A stretch of DNA of 64,000 nucleotides from Eublepharis macularius (taxonomy: Eukaryota > Chordata > Lepidosauria > Squamata > Eublepharidae). Where the stretch lies: NCBI RefSeq assembly GCF_028583425.1, contig NC_072795.1, forward strand, positions 9,509,001 through 9,573,000, given 5' to 3'. Within the stretch, counting starts at the first letter, position 1. Each line of letters begins with the position of its first letter. A program made the position numbers and the translations under genes. Shown piece by piece: positions 52,442 to 63,317 of this stretch. The notes below the pieces were generated by a model that was not told the origin of the DNA, did no database searches, and was given only the letters and a program-made list of their open reading frames with translations.

Positions 52442-52790
52442 CCTCTGTGTGTGTGTTACGTGCTGCCAAGTTGCTTCCAACTTAGGGTGATCCTATTTAT
52501 GAACACATCCTATCATTAACAGACTTGCTCAAATCTTGCAAACTGGAGGACGTGGCTTCTTTTATTGAATCAAGACGTCTTGTTTTAGATCTTCCTCTTT
52601 TCCTACTGCCTTCTACTCTTCTTAGCATCGTTAACTTTTCCAGAGAGTCTTGTCTTCTCACGATGTGACCAAAGTACGGTAGCTTCAGTTTTGTCAATTT
52701 AGCTTCTAGGGAGAACATAGGGTTGATTTGATCTACAACCCACTTATTTGTCCTTTTGGCTGTCCATAGTATCTACAAAACTCTCCTCCA
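52442..52790 (-). pseudogene. BovB LINE 3' end with tail
   Basis: Minus-strand translation gives FSLEAKLTKLKLPYFGHIVR, RQDSLEKLTMLRRVEGSRKR and DSIKEATSSSLQDL, the C-terminus of BovB ORF2, followed by the 3' tail GGATCACCCTAAGTTGGAAG and CAACTTGGCAGCACG ending in a CA repeat. This tail matches the 3' ends of the 5S SINEs here. 5' truncated near 52790. Confidence 0.82.
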
Positions 52791-53215
52791 TCACTGAAGA
52801 CTGAGGTGATGTTCATTAGAAAGGCTGAGGTCTTAGAGGGAATTGTGCTTCCTATGTGTGATGGAATTCAGCATAACAACACCAACTCAGTGAATAATCT
52901 ATGGTTTAAACTAGGCTCAACATTACTAATGGAGAGGCAAGTTATTTAAGCTGTAAAAAATGCTTTCTGCCATTTTAATTTAAATGTGAGGGTGGCTCTC
53001 TACTTTGATGTGGATGATGTGGTATATAAATGAAGCAGACAAAAAATAAGCTCGTAGGAGTCTTTGGCTCCATCATTTTGTGTATCGGCAAAGATCTGAA
53101 GTCATATTTTATCACAGAAGGTGCAAAGTCATTGTTTAATCTTTTTTGTAAGGGTTCTATGGGGCTAATTTAGGACGCAAACTTTCACACACATGTAAGT
53201 TAAGGGGGGGGAACC
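52791..53215. other. No gene recognised
   Basis: Presumed P450 intron 1; nothing recognisable. Confidence 0.35.
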
Positions 53216-53217
53216 TT

Positions 53218-53258
<41 letters not shown>

Positions 53259-53310
53259 TTCTCCCCCCCCCCACATTTCCTGCAGGCTCAGGGCAGATTA
53301 CAAGATACAT
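53216..53310 (-). repeat. (TTTA)n microsatellite with L2/CR1-like 3' tail
   Basis: Ten copies of TTTA (53216-53256) adjoin, in minus orientation, CTGCCCTGAGCCTGCAGG and a G-run, the same tail type as at 40090-40260. The microsatellite is the tail of a short 3' fragment. Confidence 0.65.
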
Positions 53311-54906
53311 AAAGATTAAAATATATAAAAATTAACGATTCCAAAAAGATCACATTTACACAAGCCTTTAAGAATTAGAACAATCAAACTATTGTTTTCT
53401 TTTATTTAACCAAAATCATAAGTGCAACAAAACGAAGAAACTTTCAGCCAACAATGTCTATGAATCCACTCAAAGTAAGCAACTTCAACTTGTTGGATCC
53501 CACCAAGTAACAGAGACTTTTGCCACAATCCTTCCAATTTGAAGCAATTGGCTTCTCTCCTTCTCTTGGGGAATTACAGCCCTGAAAGACCATTGCTATC
53601 CCAGTAATAACACCAACCAAACTCTGTACTCATATACCACTTTTAATCATATTGTTCACATACAACATTTCTGATTACCTTATTCAAGGTGATAAGAGCA
53701 CATTAATTATTATCAAGCTCCACAGCAACCAGCTTCCTCCTCAGCTGCCTGGCTCTAACTAGCTGAAAGGGGTTACAATTGCATTCAGAAAAATCTGCAC
53801 CAATACCTGCATTCAGGTCATTACCATACATCCCGGAAGATCTAGTTATTATTCCGGAGATAGGGGGGATAAAAACAACCACTCCTGTGCTGTTTATCTT
53901 ATATGTTTTTTTTTAACAAGCCAATTGCCTTAACAGTAATTGGCTTGTTTGGAAGATGTTGAGATCTAAACGTGATACAGACACTCCCTTTGAGAGGATA
54001 TATTAGAAAGAGAACAGTTTAGTAGATTTCATTATTTGGGGTGTAGTTAATTCCACACCCCATTGCTCCATATGCTAGAGTATTTTAAAAGAATTCAGAA
54101 GACATCAGCAAAATGCCCTTCCCTTCCTTTCTGCTCTACCTCTCTTCCATTGCTATTTCTTTCTTTCCTACTGCACCTATCTTTAAGTATCTATTGATTC
54201 CGGTTCCTGCAAGCCTTTCGAGATGACTTTGGAGATGCTGGACCAGCACCACATGAGAAGAGTTTAAGGCAGGACTTAACACGAATGTGTGTTTGTTTAT
54301 GGAGTTATGAAACCAGATTTCCTGGTTGGAAACCGGTGGAAGAAAAACATGTGATTGTTAATTCCAGCTCCACTGGATCATTGGCTCTGAAGGACCATTT
54401 TGCAACCCGCTATTAAAGTGATTTTGATACATTTTAATTGAGGAAATTTTTGTTAACTTGCATTCCTGATAGAATTAAAAAAGTGGAAACTGGTAGCTTT
54501 TATATTCTTGAGTTTGTAAACATGAACCATAAATATATGTGTTTGTATTAATACACATGTATTTGTGTATGTGGGAATTGATGGATTGTATGGTTAATAA
54601 GCCAATACACTGTTGATTAACAGAGTGATCATATACCCCAGTTACTTCTCCTGGGCACCAGAGGCCAGAAACACTGCAGGATATAGAATCTGTGTCCATA
54701 ACACCATCATTTTCTTATGAGACTCTTTTATAGGCAGAACAAAGCCAACACAAAGTCCAAAATCAGGTGACCTCACAGTTCTGAGATGGATGTTAAATTG
54801 GCATCCTTTGCTGGCCCACAGACTGAAACCACTGCAGCACTGTTTTAGATATTTTCAGGAAAGTAAATTGCCTACAAATAAGTAATACCCACAACCAGAA
54901 TCTAAG
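53311..54906. other. No gene recognised
   Basis: Presumed intron sequence. An inverted AACAAGCCAATTGCC / CAGTAATTGGCTTG pair lies near 53915-53950. No exon-like frame was seen. Confidence 0.35.
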
Positions 54907-54914
54907 GTCCAGAG

Positions 54915-55531
54915 TAGACATGACACGAACCAGAAAAACCCCAAACCATGGGGTTCATGGTTCATGGTGTTTCCATAAACTACGAACCATGAACCACAAA
55001 CTGGCAGCCACGAACCATAAACTGGAAAGGCTGTTTTTGGCTTCCTCTGCTGCCCTGTGTGGCCAAAGGGCAGTGGAGGAGGCAAAAAAGGGCCCTACCA
55101 CCTCTCAAATGGCAACCGTGGCCTCCACCACCCCAGAATCAGATGGAAGGTAATTGGGGGGCTGGGACTGGGGCTGGGGGGTGGGGCTGGGGGGTGGGGG
55201 GTGGAGGTTGAGTTGTTTAAAGGGTCCTGCCACTTGCAAGCAGCAGGTCCCTTTAAACTATCAGCTGGCAGTCAGCGAGGGTGGGGATCCTCCTCTGCCG
55301 CCTGCCAGCTGATAGTTTAAAGGGAACTGCTGCTTGCAAGTGGCAGGAAAAGTTTAAATGGCCATTTCCCTCGGGGCCCTTAAACTGGCCCTTTAATATG
55401 AACCAAACGAACCAGTAGTTCAGTTCATGGAAGTTCATGGAAACAAACTCCCACGAACCCTGGTTCGCGAACCCCAAACCAGGCTGGTTCATGGGGTTTT
55501 GGGGTCGTATTTAGGTTTGTGCCCATCTCTA
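54915..55531. mobile_element. 617-bp non-autonomous hAT element (GAACC type)
   Basis: Ends TAGACATGACACGAACC and GTGCCCATCTCTA, with a perfect 8-bp TSD GTCCAGAG (54907-54914 and 55532-55539). Subterminal arrays of GAACC/GGTTC motifs (CACGAACC, GAACCATGAACCAC; right end CGAACC, GGTTCG). An internal inverted repeat at 55228-55330 pairs GTCCCTTTAAACTATCAGCT with its complement. Not coding. Confidence 0.9.
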
Positions 55532-55539
55532 GTCCAGAG

Positions 55540-56159
55540 GGGCTTCTATCCAAATTTCATATCCCAATGTTTACATTGTCACCTCCCTTTGGAGTCAGGG
55601 AGCATGCTAGGCCAGTCTTGAAGTTTGGACTTTCTCAGAGATCAAGATGCCTCCTTCCAGTTATATAGGGGGAAACATTCAGAGGATCCAGAAAAGGTGG
55701 CCACAAAGTTTTATATCACTAAGCAATAACTCACACGTTTCATTGTATTGTACCTCTTATCAGAACTTTAGCCGTACTGCCTAGACAAAAAGGTCATACT
55801 GAATTTAATCTATCTGATCAATTGGTTTTCGTTGCCCTTCACACTCACAATCAACGGCCATACCTCTCCCTTCAGCTTGGATGTGTAACCACCAACATTT
55901 CTACATGGGTACTGAATAGAAACATCAGGAATCTATCTCTAAGCAATCAGCACCCATCAGCCAACCATTCTGAGAAATTTCAAGTAAAGGAGTGGTTAGC
56001 AAACATTCCCAGAATGTCTAGAACAGATCAGGGAAAGGGTGGACTGTTGCAACATGGCAAGTAACAAAATAAACAGAAACTGTGATGAAATAGGGGTAGG
56101 GGAAGCTAGAAAACCAAAAGGGAAATGGGAAATAGGAGCAGCATCAGAGATAATAATAA
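55540..56159. other. No gene recognised
   Basis: Unassigned sequence; no domain-bearing frame. Confidence 0.35.
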
Positions 56160-56405
56160 CAACAACAACAATTTTCAAGTTATATACTGCCCTTTAGGAC
56201 AACTTAACACCCACTCAGAGCAGTTTACAAAGTATGTCATTATTATCCCCACAACAAACACCCTGTGTGGTGGGTGAGGCTGAGAGAGCTCTGGAAGAGC
56301 TATGACTAACCCAAGGTCACCCAGCTGGCTTCAAGTGGAGGAGTGGGGAATCAAACCCGGTTCTCCGGATTAATGTCCCATGCTCTTAACCACTACACCA
56401 AACTG
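56160..56405 (-). repeat. tRNA-derived SINE, full length
   Basis: On the minus strand: TTTGGTGTAGTGGTTAAGAG (A box), GGTTTGATTCCCC (B box), then CAGCTGGGTGACCTTGGGTT, GAGCTCTCTCAGCC, GGTGTTTGTTGTGGGGATAA and a (GTT)n/(ATT)n tail. This is a typical lizard tRNA-derived SINE. The A and B boxes look intact. Confidence 0.82.
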
Positions 56406-56699
56406 ATATAATAGCACTACAATAAAAATATGCTTTGGTTCAAATCTGGTAGTTTTTTTCTGAAAGGTGAGACAATAATAAACATTTCAATCTCTGTGGT
56501 TGAGTTGAGCAGACAACCCTGAGGATTCTGTTTAATTAAAGGGGTCACAATTTCACACAATTGGACAATCTTTATTACCGCCTTTCAATTTGCACAGACT
56601 TCCTCAAACACCTTTATTCACAAAGGCAATGAACACAAAAGGTCAGGTGGGGTGTGTGTAGCTGAGCGGGTCATTATGACCCTTCTCACAATCAGGATT

Positions 56700-56925
56700 T
56701 CAAAAACACTTGCCGTTTGCCCATTAATGGCAGATAAACTCCTGGCTGTGCTCCTTATCTCCTCCCTTTGCTCAATGGAAAGCTGAGGGAAAATTGGTGA
56801 AGGGATGACATCACCACATTGAGCAACTCTCTAGGAACTAGCCGTGTAGCTTATGCTACAATAAAATTGGTTAGTCTTAAAGGTGCTACTGGACTCTTTT
56901 TGATTTTACTCTCTAGGAAGTCTCC
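56700..56925. repeat. Recurrent TAGTCTTAAAGGTGCTACTG repeat fragment
   Basis: TTAGTCTTAAAGGTGCTACT with GGACTCTTTTTG at 56868-56905 matches the motif also seen, more diverged, at 13665-13700, 15615-15650 and 16295-16320. It is a dispersed reptilian repeat; the family is not named. Confidence 0.45.
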
Positions 56926-56934
56926 CAATCTCTA

Positions 56935-57146
56935 TGCTCTTTACATAAAATAATAATAATACAAATTAAAAAGCATGTTATTATTATACCCACAACAATC
57001 ACCCTGTGAGGGGTGTGTGTTGAGAGAGCTCTGAGAGAGCTGTGACTGACCCAAGGACACTCAGCTGGCTTCAAGCGGAGGAGTGGGGAATCAAACCCGG
57101 TTCTCCAAATTAGACTCCTGCTGCTTTTAACCACTACACAAAGATT
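56935..57146 (-). repeat. tRNA-derived SINE, second copy
   Basis: Same family as 56160-56405: TTTGTGTAGTGGTTAAAAGC, GGTTTGATTCCCCACTCCTC, GCCAGCTGAGTGTCCTTGGG, AGCTCTCTCAACAC and an A/T tail (AATAATAACATG). More diverged, with a shortened tail. Confidence 0.78.
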
Positions 57147-58034
57147 GGGGAAATTAGAGTGTTGCTCGATGTTGTGACATCACTTCCCATACTCTACCCA
57201 GAAGTTATTTCACACATCATGTGACTCTTCTTCTCCCCAAGTACCACCCAAAAGCTCCAGCTGTTGCCAGGAGCAAGGCTGATAATCCTATTGAAAAAGC
57301 TGCATTCTGGCTGACCCCTGGAAGTCCAAATAACCCTGGCTCATTGATACTTTTATGAACTGACTATGACTACACCTTTTCTTACATACTGCTAATTTTA
57401 AATCTCTCTCAGCATCAGGGGAAGTTCAACAGTCTGTTTTCATGTCAAAACTCACAAAGTGCAGCTTCAACTGGGGTTTCGGAGGAAACTTGCATCATAA
57501 TATTTTTTTAAAAAAAATATTGCACAAAGTATGCAAAATGTTCAAATGGACAGTATCATACAACCATAGAGTTCTGAAGGGCTTATTGATCACCATATTC
57601 AATGGTTTGCTTAATGGTGAAATCAAAGCTAGAACACCCCCATCAGACAACTGTGCAGCTTCTGGTTGAATACCTTCAACAACTAATTATTTTCACTCTT
57701 GGGCCACTGTCCGGGGCTTGAGAGCGGGGGGGCTCTGGACTTACCTTCCTGGCCCAAGGCCAGGCTGATGAGGAGGAAGAGAGCTGAGAGGAAGGGAGAA
57801 CGGCAAAGGTAGAGAGGAAAGAGGAGAGACAGAGAGAGAGAGAGAAAGCAAAAATCACACTAGGCAAGCTCAGGCGAGGGAGAGAAGGTGAAAGGGTGAT
57901 GTGAACCCCTCTCCTCCCCCAATCTGAAACCCTTTCTTGAGGCAACATTAGGCTTGGGGCCATCCTAGAGGGCGCCGCACCCCCAGACACAGGACCTGAC
58001 AGCCAACCTGACTGTTAGTAAGCTTGTTTTGATG
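57147..58034. other. No gene recognised; (GA)n near 57.83 kb
   Basis: A (GA)n run of about 25 bp lies at 57822-57847. The minus frame at 57676-57990 is Ser/Leu-rich over this low-complexity DNA and is not accepted as a gene. Confidence 0.4.
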
Positions 58035-58180
58035 CTCAACTGAAATCTAGTGGTGGTGGGAAGTGCTGTCAAGTCATAGCTGACTTATGGTGACCCCTGG
58101 CAGATTTTTTAAGACAAGAGACTAACAGAGGTATTTTGTCATTACCTGCCTTTGCAACCCTCATTTTCATTGGAGGTGTT

Positions 58181-59630
58181 GTATATGGATGACATGGCAA
58201 TAGTGTGGTTTACCCAAATTGGCCTTAGAAGGTTGTTAGCCAACCTGTTGGACTACTGTGATGGGGAGGAATTAAGAATCAACTACACGAAAACAAAAAT
58301 TGTTGTCTTTTGCAACAACCATCTTAAGCACAGATGGTCAGTTAATGCCCATGAAACAGAGCAATGTCCCTCCTTCAAATACCTAGGCATAGTTTTCCAG
58401 GAGTCCCTGTCACGGCAGGCTCACCTTAATACTACTCTATCAACTGTGCGACCCACTATGGATATTAGTTTAAAATTATTTTTTTCAAAGGGTGGCCAAT
58501 TAATCCCGCTGGCCTTAAAGGTCTTTCAGGGCAAGGTGATAGCACAACTTTTATAGGGGGCAGAAATTTGGTGGTGGAATGAAAAAGAATTAAAGCAATT
58601 AGAAATTATCCAGAACACCTTTCTAAGAAAAATCTTGGGCCTCCCCCAGGGAACCCATGCATCACACTTAAGACTGGAACTTGGTTTACCATCAATTACA
58701 TCAAGAGTACATTGGAAGCTATTAAAATATTATAAAAGGTTTGACAACACCCCGGGTAACCATTTGGTAAAATATAGTTTCCAGTATTATAGTGAGGTGA
58801 ACCAGTGATCTAAACTATATCACCTGTTTTACATCTGTATTCCCTACCCTCTCTAGAGACGGTAAAGCACTGGGATTCAGGCAGAATACAGGAGTGTATT
58901 TTTTTTTGTAAGGATGCTTTATGTATTATTAGCCAGGTATGCCACTCCAAATTCTCTCTTTGGTACCCTACGTTTAAGAAAAATAAATTTCTTTCATGTT
59001 GCCTAGCTGACCTTACTAACCTTCATTTAAGGAAGGCATTTACCTAAGTGCGTTTCCAAACCGTGACATCAGCATATATCCAGGGTAGATATCAAAAAAT
59101 ACCAGAGGCTCAGCGCCTTTGGCCTTGCAGTTCCAATGAGGTGGAAGATATTGCTCACTACATTTTACGCTGCCCCTTTTATGAGCTCATTAGAAACAAA
59201 ATTTCTGAACCCACTCCTCACAAATTTCTCTGGTTCAGAGGAGGAATCCATTGAGTTTTATTAGCTGGTGCCATCCCAGATGTTACTTTTACAGTGGCTA
59301 CTTTTATCTTTCTATCAACAAACATAAGGAAGAGACTAATCCGATCTGCCCCTACAAGACTTTTAGCTTCCACAAGAATTTTACCTAAATTATAAATATA
59401 TTTTATTCCAAGGTTTTATTGTATTTATCTGTACAGATATTTTAAATTTTATTAACTTGTATTTTGTTATGATAGACTGTCTAATTGGTACTGAAATGAA
59501 TTGTGCTATTTGTATTTTGTTAGGACAGCCTTCTAACTCATACTGAAATGTACTGTGCTATGGAGTTAAGATGTTATGGCCCACGGCTACAATAAATATT
59601 TTGTACTTGTACTTGTACAATGTACTTGTA
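58181..59630 (+). mobile_element. 5'-truncated non-LTR retrotransposon of unresolved clade
   Basis: Flanked by 13-bp TSDs CATTGGAGGTGTT / CATTGGAGATGTT (58168-58180, 59631-59643) inside a 5S SINE. It contains the last part of an RT, a C-terminal Cys/His motif, and a 3' end AATAAATATTTTGTACTTGT with a TTGTAC repeat. The tail and the C-terminal motif differ from L1, CR1 and BovB in this window, so it is a fourth LINE lineage, possibly of the I group. Confidence 0.75.
58183..59391 (+). pseudogene. Non-LTR reverse transcriptase remnant (YMDD)
   Basis: The frame enters at LYMDDMAIVWF, the RT catalytic box (YMDD, where most LINEs have F/YADD), followed by LRINYTKTKIVVFCN and FKYLGIVF (palm/thumb). 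After a TAG come AEIWWWNEKELKQLEIIQNT, LRKILGLPQGTHASHLRLEL and LGLPSITSRV. The C-terminal part from about 59048 has ILRCPFYELI preceded by WPCSSNEVEDIAH, a CX...HX4C-like zinc site. Several stops and shifts are present. Confidence 0.7.
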
Positions 59631-59735
59631 CATTGGAGATGTTCTATCCAATTACTAGTTCCATCCAATTAGCTTCTGAGGTTTGATGAAATTGGGCTCA
59701 TTGAGTTATCCAGGTCAGGGCAATTGCCATCAGGT

Positions 59736-60167
59736 ACATGGCACACCTATCACCACATTTGTTAGATTGCACAGATACTAAGAAGCAAACAGGTTACTTA
59801 AGTGTACCTTGTGATCTTTTGGTTTTATGTGCGTGGTAAGGCAAGCTACCACCCATTCCTTGCAGATGTCTTTCCTTTAACTAAGGCATTTGTATGGTGG
59901 ATACGAAGCTACCAGGTAAGAAGTACTTTTAGACATATCAGGACACCTTCTTCCTGCTAAGGTGAGATCTGTGCAGATGTAGTACTGCCTGGATCACTTC
60001 CAAAGAATGTTGAGCCACCTGTGTAACCCTAGGAAGAAAAAGACTGTCAATGCTTTAAATTTTTTTTAGCAGAATAATTAATTATTCAGGAGAGCACTTT
60101 TACAAATACTATAGGAATGTGGTAAAATGAAAGTGTGCAAAAGGAAACTTTTTATATCGGGTAGAGG
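59736..60167. other. No gene recognised
   Basis: Nothing recognisable by eye. Confidence 0.35.
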
Positions 60168-60450
60168 GCTGGAAAACAAAACAATGGCTCACAGAGAGGA
60201 AACACTCAGTCTACATTCCAATTCCAAAAAGAGGGGATGCTAAAGAGTGCAGCAACTATCAGACCATGGCATTAATTTCACACACAAGCAAAGTGATGCT
60301 CAAATTTATACAACAAACCCACATTTAATGAGAAAAGCCAGATCCTGCACAAGCTGGATTCAGAAAAGTAAGAGGCACTAAAGATGACATTGCACATATA
60401 CGATGGCTAATGGCGCTTACCAGGGAACTTTAGAAGAAAATCAGCCAGTG
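60168..60450 (+). pseudogene. BovB LINE RT fragment
   Basis: Matches 42350-42640 closely: GGAAAACAAAACAATGG, CATTCCAATTCC.AAAA.GGGG, GTGCAGCAACTATCAGAC, CAAGCTGGATTCA.AAAA. It encodes the finger region of the RT with several stops. It is a short internal fragment with no LINE ends. Confidence 0.8.
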
Positions 60451-60615
60451 TTTATCTCCAAATATTTCATGCATCCTTGGGGGGAGGGATACAGAAGACA
60501 ACTCACAAGGCATTTTTCAAAAATGGAATGAGCTTTCTGAAGTCGTACAAAAATGGTCCACTTTCTGGATTCTTCCACTAGAGGAGATAAATATATAGCA
60601 GTAAAGACTTAAGAC

Positions 60616-63232
60616 TAGACATGGGCACGAACCGCATTACGAATGCAAAAGACCCACAAACCGCTGGATTGGCCGTTCATGATCCGGCAGTTCGTGAACG
60701 TCCAGGGTCAACGAACCAGCGTACATAAGAGGCCCAGTTCGTTGCATTCTTCCGCGGTTCGTGAAGCCAGACAGTCAGGCACCATCAATCAAATCCCTTG
60801 GAAACGGAGCCGGGGGAATGCCTGAACTCTGTCTGCACTCCTTCTGTCGCCCTGGAAACCTGAATGGAAGCCCAGCTTACCTTGATCGGCAGGTCTTCCT
60901 TCCAACCCTGGAGCTGCAAAGTGGTTACAACTTGGGAAAAGACACCTGGGGAGGGAAAGGGAGGAGGTGTTCTGTAGCCACGGGCACTCCAATCTCATCC
61001 CTGCAAACCCTGATAGGCAGCTCTTACGGCCAACCACAGACCTCCTGTGTTGCTCTATGGGACCTCAGCTTATAAAAAGCACTGGGCTCCCAGGCTGGGT
61101 TTCACTTTCAGTGAGCAGTGGAGTGTGACAGAGCTGTTGCTTGCTACTTGCTGGCCTTTGGGGAGAGAGACAGAGTGTCAGGTCTGACATAAATTCCTTG
61201 TATGATCTAACCAGAGAGACTCCATTTTAATCCTGTCAGTGTTTTAAGCTCTTCTTTTGCAGGTGACAAGCAGTCCAGTAACAGTTATCTAAGATAAGAG
61301 GAATGTTTTGACTACAGTCTTTCCAGCCTTGGGAAAGTTTCACTCTCTCAGCTTAATGTCAGACTGTGGCTTATTAAAAGTTGCAATCCAGACTATCTCT
61401 TGCAATTAGACATGAGTCCATTGGTTTCAAAAGATTTTACTGAATATAAACAACCATTATAGTCCACTGGCCAAGATGCAATATCCTAGCTGGTACACAT
61501 GTATTGTTACGAATGAAGGGAAAGGTTAAGGTACAGAGTAGCATAGCCCATCATATCCCATCCTCCCTTCACAGTTCTCAAAACAAACGGCTTGAAGCTG
61601 AGAGAGTGAAACTTTCCCAAGGCTGGAAAGACTATAGTCAAAACATTCCTCTTCTTTGAGATAACTGTTACTGGACTGCTTGTCACCTGCAAAAGAAGAG
61701 CTTAAAACACTGACAGGATTAAAATGGAGTCTCTCTGGTTAGATCATACAAGGAACTTATGTCAGACCTGACACAAAGAAAGTATAATTGAGCTTGGATT
61801 TTTGGGATAGGCACCTATCTCCTCTGGTTCCAGGGCTACTGCCTGGCTCTGGGGCCAAGCTCAGTGGGCACCTCGGCTGAGGGCTCACAGTATTATTAGT
61901 GCCTGATTTGGTCAGGTCTGTGGGAGTGGTGGGCTGTCTGCCAGTGATGGTTTTGGCCATGAGGGGCAGCTCAGGAGCTGTTGTGTGTATAGTTGTGCAG
62001 CACGGTGCACCCCTATCCATGTGCACCTGCTGTCTTCTCTGTGCATGGGGGGAATGGGTCCCATGACCAATCATGTCCTTTCCCTGAAGGCAGGAAGGTG
62101 GGTGATGTCTGCCAGTGGTGGTTTTGGCCATGAGGAGCAGCTTTGCTGCCATTGCACATAAAATTGTACAGCATGGTGTCCCCTGTCAACAGCAGCGGCT
62201 GTCCTCTCCAGGCAGGGGTGAATGGGTAATGCCACAACCAGTCACATCCTTTCCATGAAGGCAGGAAGCTGAGTGATGTTGGCGACAGCCTCCCCTGTGA
62301 CATAGGGGGAGCGGACAAGCCTCTGCCACAGCAGTCTGTGCACTCTTTCAGGGTGGATGTCCCTCAATGGGACCCTCGGATGAGGCCCCACGGTTGCTGG
62401 GGGAACTTCCCACTTCCCCTCCACTTGACATCTCTCCCTCCCATCCTTTCTGCCAAGGCAGGAAGGTGGGTGATGTTGGCTGCTGCCAGATTATTCATCA
62501 GTGGGACCCTCGGATGAGGCCCCATGGTTGATGGGGGTTCTTCCCACTTCCAAGACCCCCCGCCTCCCCATGCCCACCAGGCCTGGCAGCCGTAGATAGC
62601 ACCCGCCTTCTGGCAGCGCCGGGAATAAATGCACGTTACTCTGAGGCCTGGTGGGTGGGCACATGGGGGGTGCCACTGGCAAGTGGCCAGACCCCCCACC
62701 CCCTGAAGGGAGGTGGCACACCCCTTCCTCCCCGTGCCCACCAGGCCCTGCGGCCGCCGTCATCGCCCACCTTCTGGCATGCACCAGGAGTAAACATGCT
62801 CTCCTCTGAGGCCTGGCTGGTGGGCACATGAGGGGTGCCATCAGCAAGTGGCCATACCCGCCGCCCCCTAGAGAGGATGCGGCCCACCTTCGAGTACACC
62901 CCTTGTACACTGGGCCAACGTCACCTGGTGGCTCTAATTGTATCGAGTGGGAGTTTCCTGGGGGCCTCGTATTGGAGAGGGTATAACTCCAAGATCCCTA
63001 TTGCAATCGTGACCAAACTTGGGTGCTGGCTGTAGGAGAGCCTGCTAAACACTCCCCATGAATATGGGCTCTCTAAGTCTAACGGGGACCAAACTGAGCC
63101 CCACGAACCACAAACCTCAAACCGGTTCATCAGCAGGAAAAGTTGGTAGTGGTTCGTGACTTTGGGTTCATCTGTGGCACCGAACCATGAACCGCAGGTT
63201 CGTTAATTTTTTTTTATTCGTGCCCATGTCTA
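60616..63232. mobile_element. 2.6-kb non-autonomous hAT element (GAACC type) with nested LTR palindrome
   Basis: Ends TAGACATGGGCACGAACC and TTCGTGCCCATGTCTA, with TSDs CTTAAGAC / CTTAAGAT (60608-60615, 63233-63240; one mismatch). GAACC/GGTTC motifs cluster at both ends. Left interior carries, inverted, the block shared with 17310-17590 and 48845-49095. The right interior is a degenerate repeat (AAGGCAGGAAGGTGGGTGAT and CAGTGGTGGTTTTGGCCATG at several places, 61930-62500) also seen at 6009-6226. No transposase was recognised in the frames of up to 139 residues. Confidence 0.85.
61176..61773. mobile_element. LTR-derived palindrome (179-bp inverted ends)
   Basis: 61176-61354 is the near-perfect reverse complement of 61595-61773. 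61357-61773 (TGTCAGAC...CCTGACA) is a relative of the solo LTR at 16597-17021 in the same orientation. So an LTR is joined to an inverted copy of its own 3' 179 bp. Flanking CAGAG / CAAAG may be a 5-bp TSD with one mismatch. It lies inside the hAT at 60616-63232. Confidence 0.8.
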
Positions 63233-63317
63233 CTTAAGATCTCCTCTCAGATCTAGGGTTCAAACCCGAAGATGTCAACGAAGAAGATGCTCTGGTCCAC
63301 TTGAGCTCAAGAATCTT

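Larger units (their letters stand above)
58035..59735 (-). repeat. 5S-derived SINE split by a non-LTR insertion
   Basis: In minus orientation the SINE head is at 59735-59631 (GCCCTGACCTGGATAACTC, AGAAGCTAATTGGATGGAAC) and the body and tail at 58180-58035 (GTTAGTCTCTTGTCTT, GGGGTCACCATAAGTCAGC, GACTTGACAGCACTTCCC). The inserted element lies between copies of CATTGGAGGTGTT / CATTGGAGATGTT. Confidence 0.82.

Noticed and set aside
57676..57990. Ser/Leu-rich 104-residue frame.
   Set aside because: It crosses a (GA)n low-complexity run and has no domain.
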